This document shows positions 4,485 to 5,381 of a stretch of DNA of 5,381 nt, one piece after another. This DNA comes from Bacteroidota bacterium. GTDB lineage: Bacteria; Bacteroidota; Rhodothermia; Rhodothermales; Rubricoccaceae. The notes beneath the pieces are model-generated. The model was not told the origin of the DNA and ran no database searches. It saw only the letters and a list, made by a program, of their open reading frames with translations. A program made the position numbers and the translations under genes. The stretch spans positions 1 through 5,381 of the forward strand of contig JADFLK010000180.1 of assembly GCA_022564455.1 (NCBI GenBank), given 5' to 3'. Positions within the stretch are counted from its first letter, which is position 1, and every line of letters begins with the position of its first letter.

Positions 4485-5381
4485 TGCTTTCTTTTTGGTA
4501 TGAGAGGATGAGGGTGCGAGAGCGTGAAAAGTGGTTCGTCTTACTGCCGCTTGTGCTTTTTCTACTTGGTTCGATCCAAGCTTCGGACGCCCAAACGCAT
4601 GTCGTCGAGTTGATTAATGCGGACGAAGTGGTGGTTGAATCCGATAGTGTGAACGGCACGGTTCGCCGGTTGTATGGCAATGTGGTTCTGCGGCAGGACA
4701 CAGTGCGCCTCCGCGCTGCGCGCGCCACGCAATACGAGCAACGGGGGGAGATCTTTCTGGAAGGCTCCGTCCGCATCATCTCCGGAGACGACACACTCAC
4801 CGCGCGGCGCGTCACCTACGATTCCAACGAAAAAGTGGCCGAGGCCGTCGGAAACGTGCGCATCAGCGACGGGGAATCGGTGTTGCTTGCGCCGTCGGCC
4901 ACGTATTTCTCACGTCAGAAGCTGGCCACGTTTACGGAGGGCGGACGGCTGCTCCACGAAGACGCCGAACTGACTGCGCCCGCCGGGCACTACAGCACGC
5001 GAGACAAGCTGGCCGAGTTCGAAGGCCTCGTTGAACTCCGCGATTCCACGGTCGTGCTTACCAGCCAGTTCGGAACGTACGATACCCGCGCCGAAAAGGC
5101 TGTTTTCTCAGGCGAGGTCCGCCTGTTACGGAGGGGCGTACGCATCGAAGCCGATTCGCTCATCTACTACCGCCGGACGGAAGTCTCCATTGCGAGTGGG
5201 CATGTTGTTCTCGAACGATTTGGGAATGCGGAGGACGACCCCGACGGTGGCATCACGCCCGATTCCACCCAACGCTCTGTTCTCTTCGGTGCCTTCGGCG
5301 AACACGATGCCCAGAATGAAACGAGCCGTGTAGGAGGCGATTCCACCGGCAATCCCCTTCTCGTACAACTCCGCACGGATT
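4484..5381 (+). CDS. OstA/LptA-like LPS transport protein (partial, 3' end outside window)
   Basis: The frame is open from the ATG at 4484-4486 to the window end, giving 299 residues. Residues 1-37 are a signal peptide: a charged n-region (ERMRVREREK), a hydrophobic core (WFVLLPLVLFLLG) and a probable cut after the Ala in QASDAQ. From about 40 to 245 it shows the repeated beta pattern of OstA-like domains: short strands of the type LYGNVVLRQDTVRL, EGSVRIISGDDTLTA, AVGNVRISDGESVLL, FEGLVELRDSTVVL and FSGEVRLLRRGVRIEADSL, about 40 residues apart. After 245 comes an Asp/Gly/Ser/Thr-rich, probably flexible segment. LptA-type proteins build the periplasmic bridge that carries LPS to the outer membrane. 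At over 299 residues it is longer than classic E. coli LptA (185 residues), matching the longer OstA-like proteins of Bacteroidota. It overlaps lptC by one base, so the two form an operon. GC-rich codon use is like its neighbours. Confidence 0.85.
   Translation, partial: MLSFWYERMRVREREKWFVLLPLVLFLLGSIQASDAQTHVVELINADEVVVESDSVNGTVRRLYGNVVLRQDTVRLRAARATQYEQRGEIFLEGSVRIISGDDTLTARRVTYDSNEKVAEAVGNVRISDGESVLLAPSATYFSRQKLATFTEGGRLLHEDAELTAPAGHYSTRDKLAEFEGLVELRDSTVVLTSQFGTYDTRAEKAVFSGEVRLLRRGVRIEADSLIYYRRTEVSIASGHVVLERFGNAEDDPDGGITPDSTQRSVLFGAFGEHDAQNETSRVGGDSTGNPLLVQLRTD

Overview
The window has two unlike parts. From about 1220 to the right end it is a normal-looking, GC-rich (roughly 60%) bacterial chromosome. 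The pairing of an LptC lipoprotein with a Bacteroidota-type OstA/LptA-like protein, together with weak Shine-Dalgarno use, suggests a Gram-negative bacterium of the Bacteroidota/Rhodothermota group. That assignment is an inference; there is no rRNA or marker gene to confirm it. The left ~1.2 kb is a patchwork of broken, virus-like gene pieces, AT-rich (about 30% GC in the parts I counted) up to about 625 and intermediate up to about 1200.

Layout. 1-129 (+): C-terminal end of an unrecognised protein. 93-287 (-): N-terminal piece of a phage-type DEDD 3'-5' exonuclease, cut off after about 47 residues. 316-567 (-): C-terminal domain of a protein family I associate with giant viruses (NCLDV). 568-736: unassigned, with a composition change. 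737-1135 (-): internal piece of a T7-like single-subunit RNA polymerase. 1183-1214: a 14-bp tandem repeat. 1281-1439: a 159-bp element with perfect 12-bp terminal inverted repeats and a hairpin at its exact centre, probably a MITE or IS remnant, directly abutting the next stop codon. No viral gene piece is complete, so the left end is either a graveyard of inserted viral DNA or an assembly/amplification chimera.

1440-3476 (-): a three-gene partner-switching operon, transcribed right to left: a STAS anti-anti-sigma (RsbV/SpoIIAA-like) protein, a GHKL serine kinase (RsbW/SpoIIAB-like), and a response regulator fused to a PP2C/SpoIIE phosphatase (RsbU-like). In the usual logic the kinase phosphorylates the STAS protein on Ser56 and holds a target; a phosphorelay through Asp53 of the receiver controls the phosphatase, which dephosphorylates the STAS protein so that it captures the kinase. 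No sigma factor or sensor kinase gene is visible here, so the input and the final target are unknown.

3477-3824: a 348-bp divergent intergenic region with one candidate Bacteroidota-type -7 element. 3825-5381 (+): a lipopolysaccharide-export pair, LptC-like lipoprotein followed, with a 1-base TAATG overlap, by an OstA/LptA-like periplasmic protein that runs off the window.
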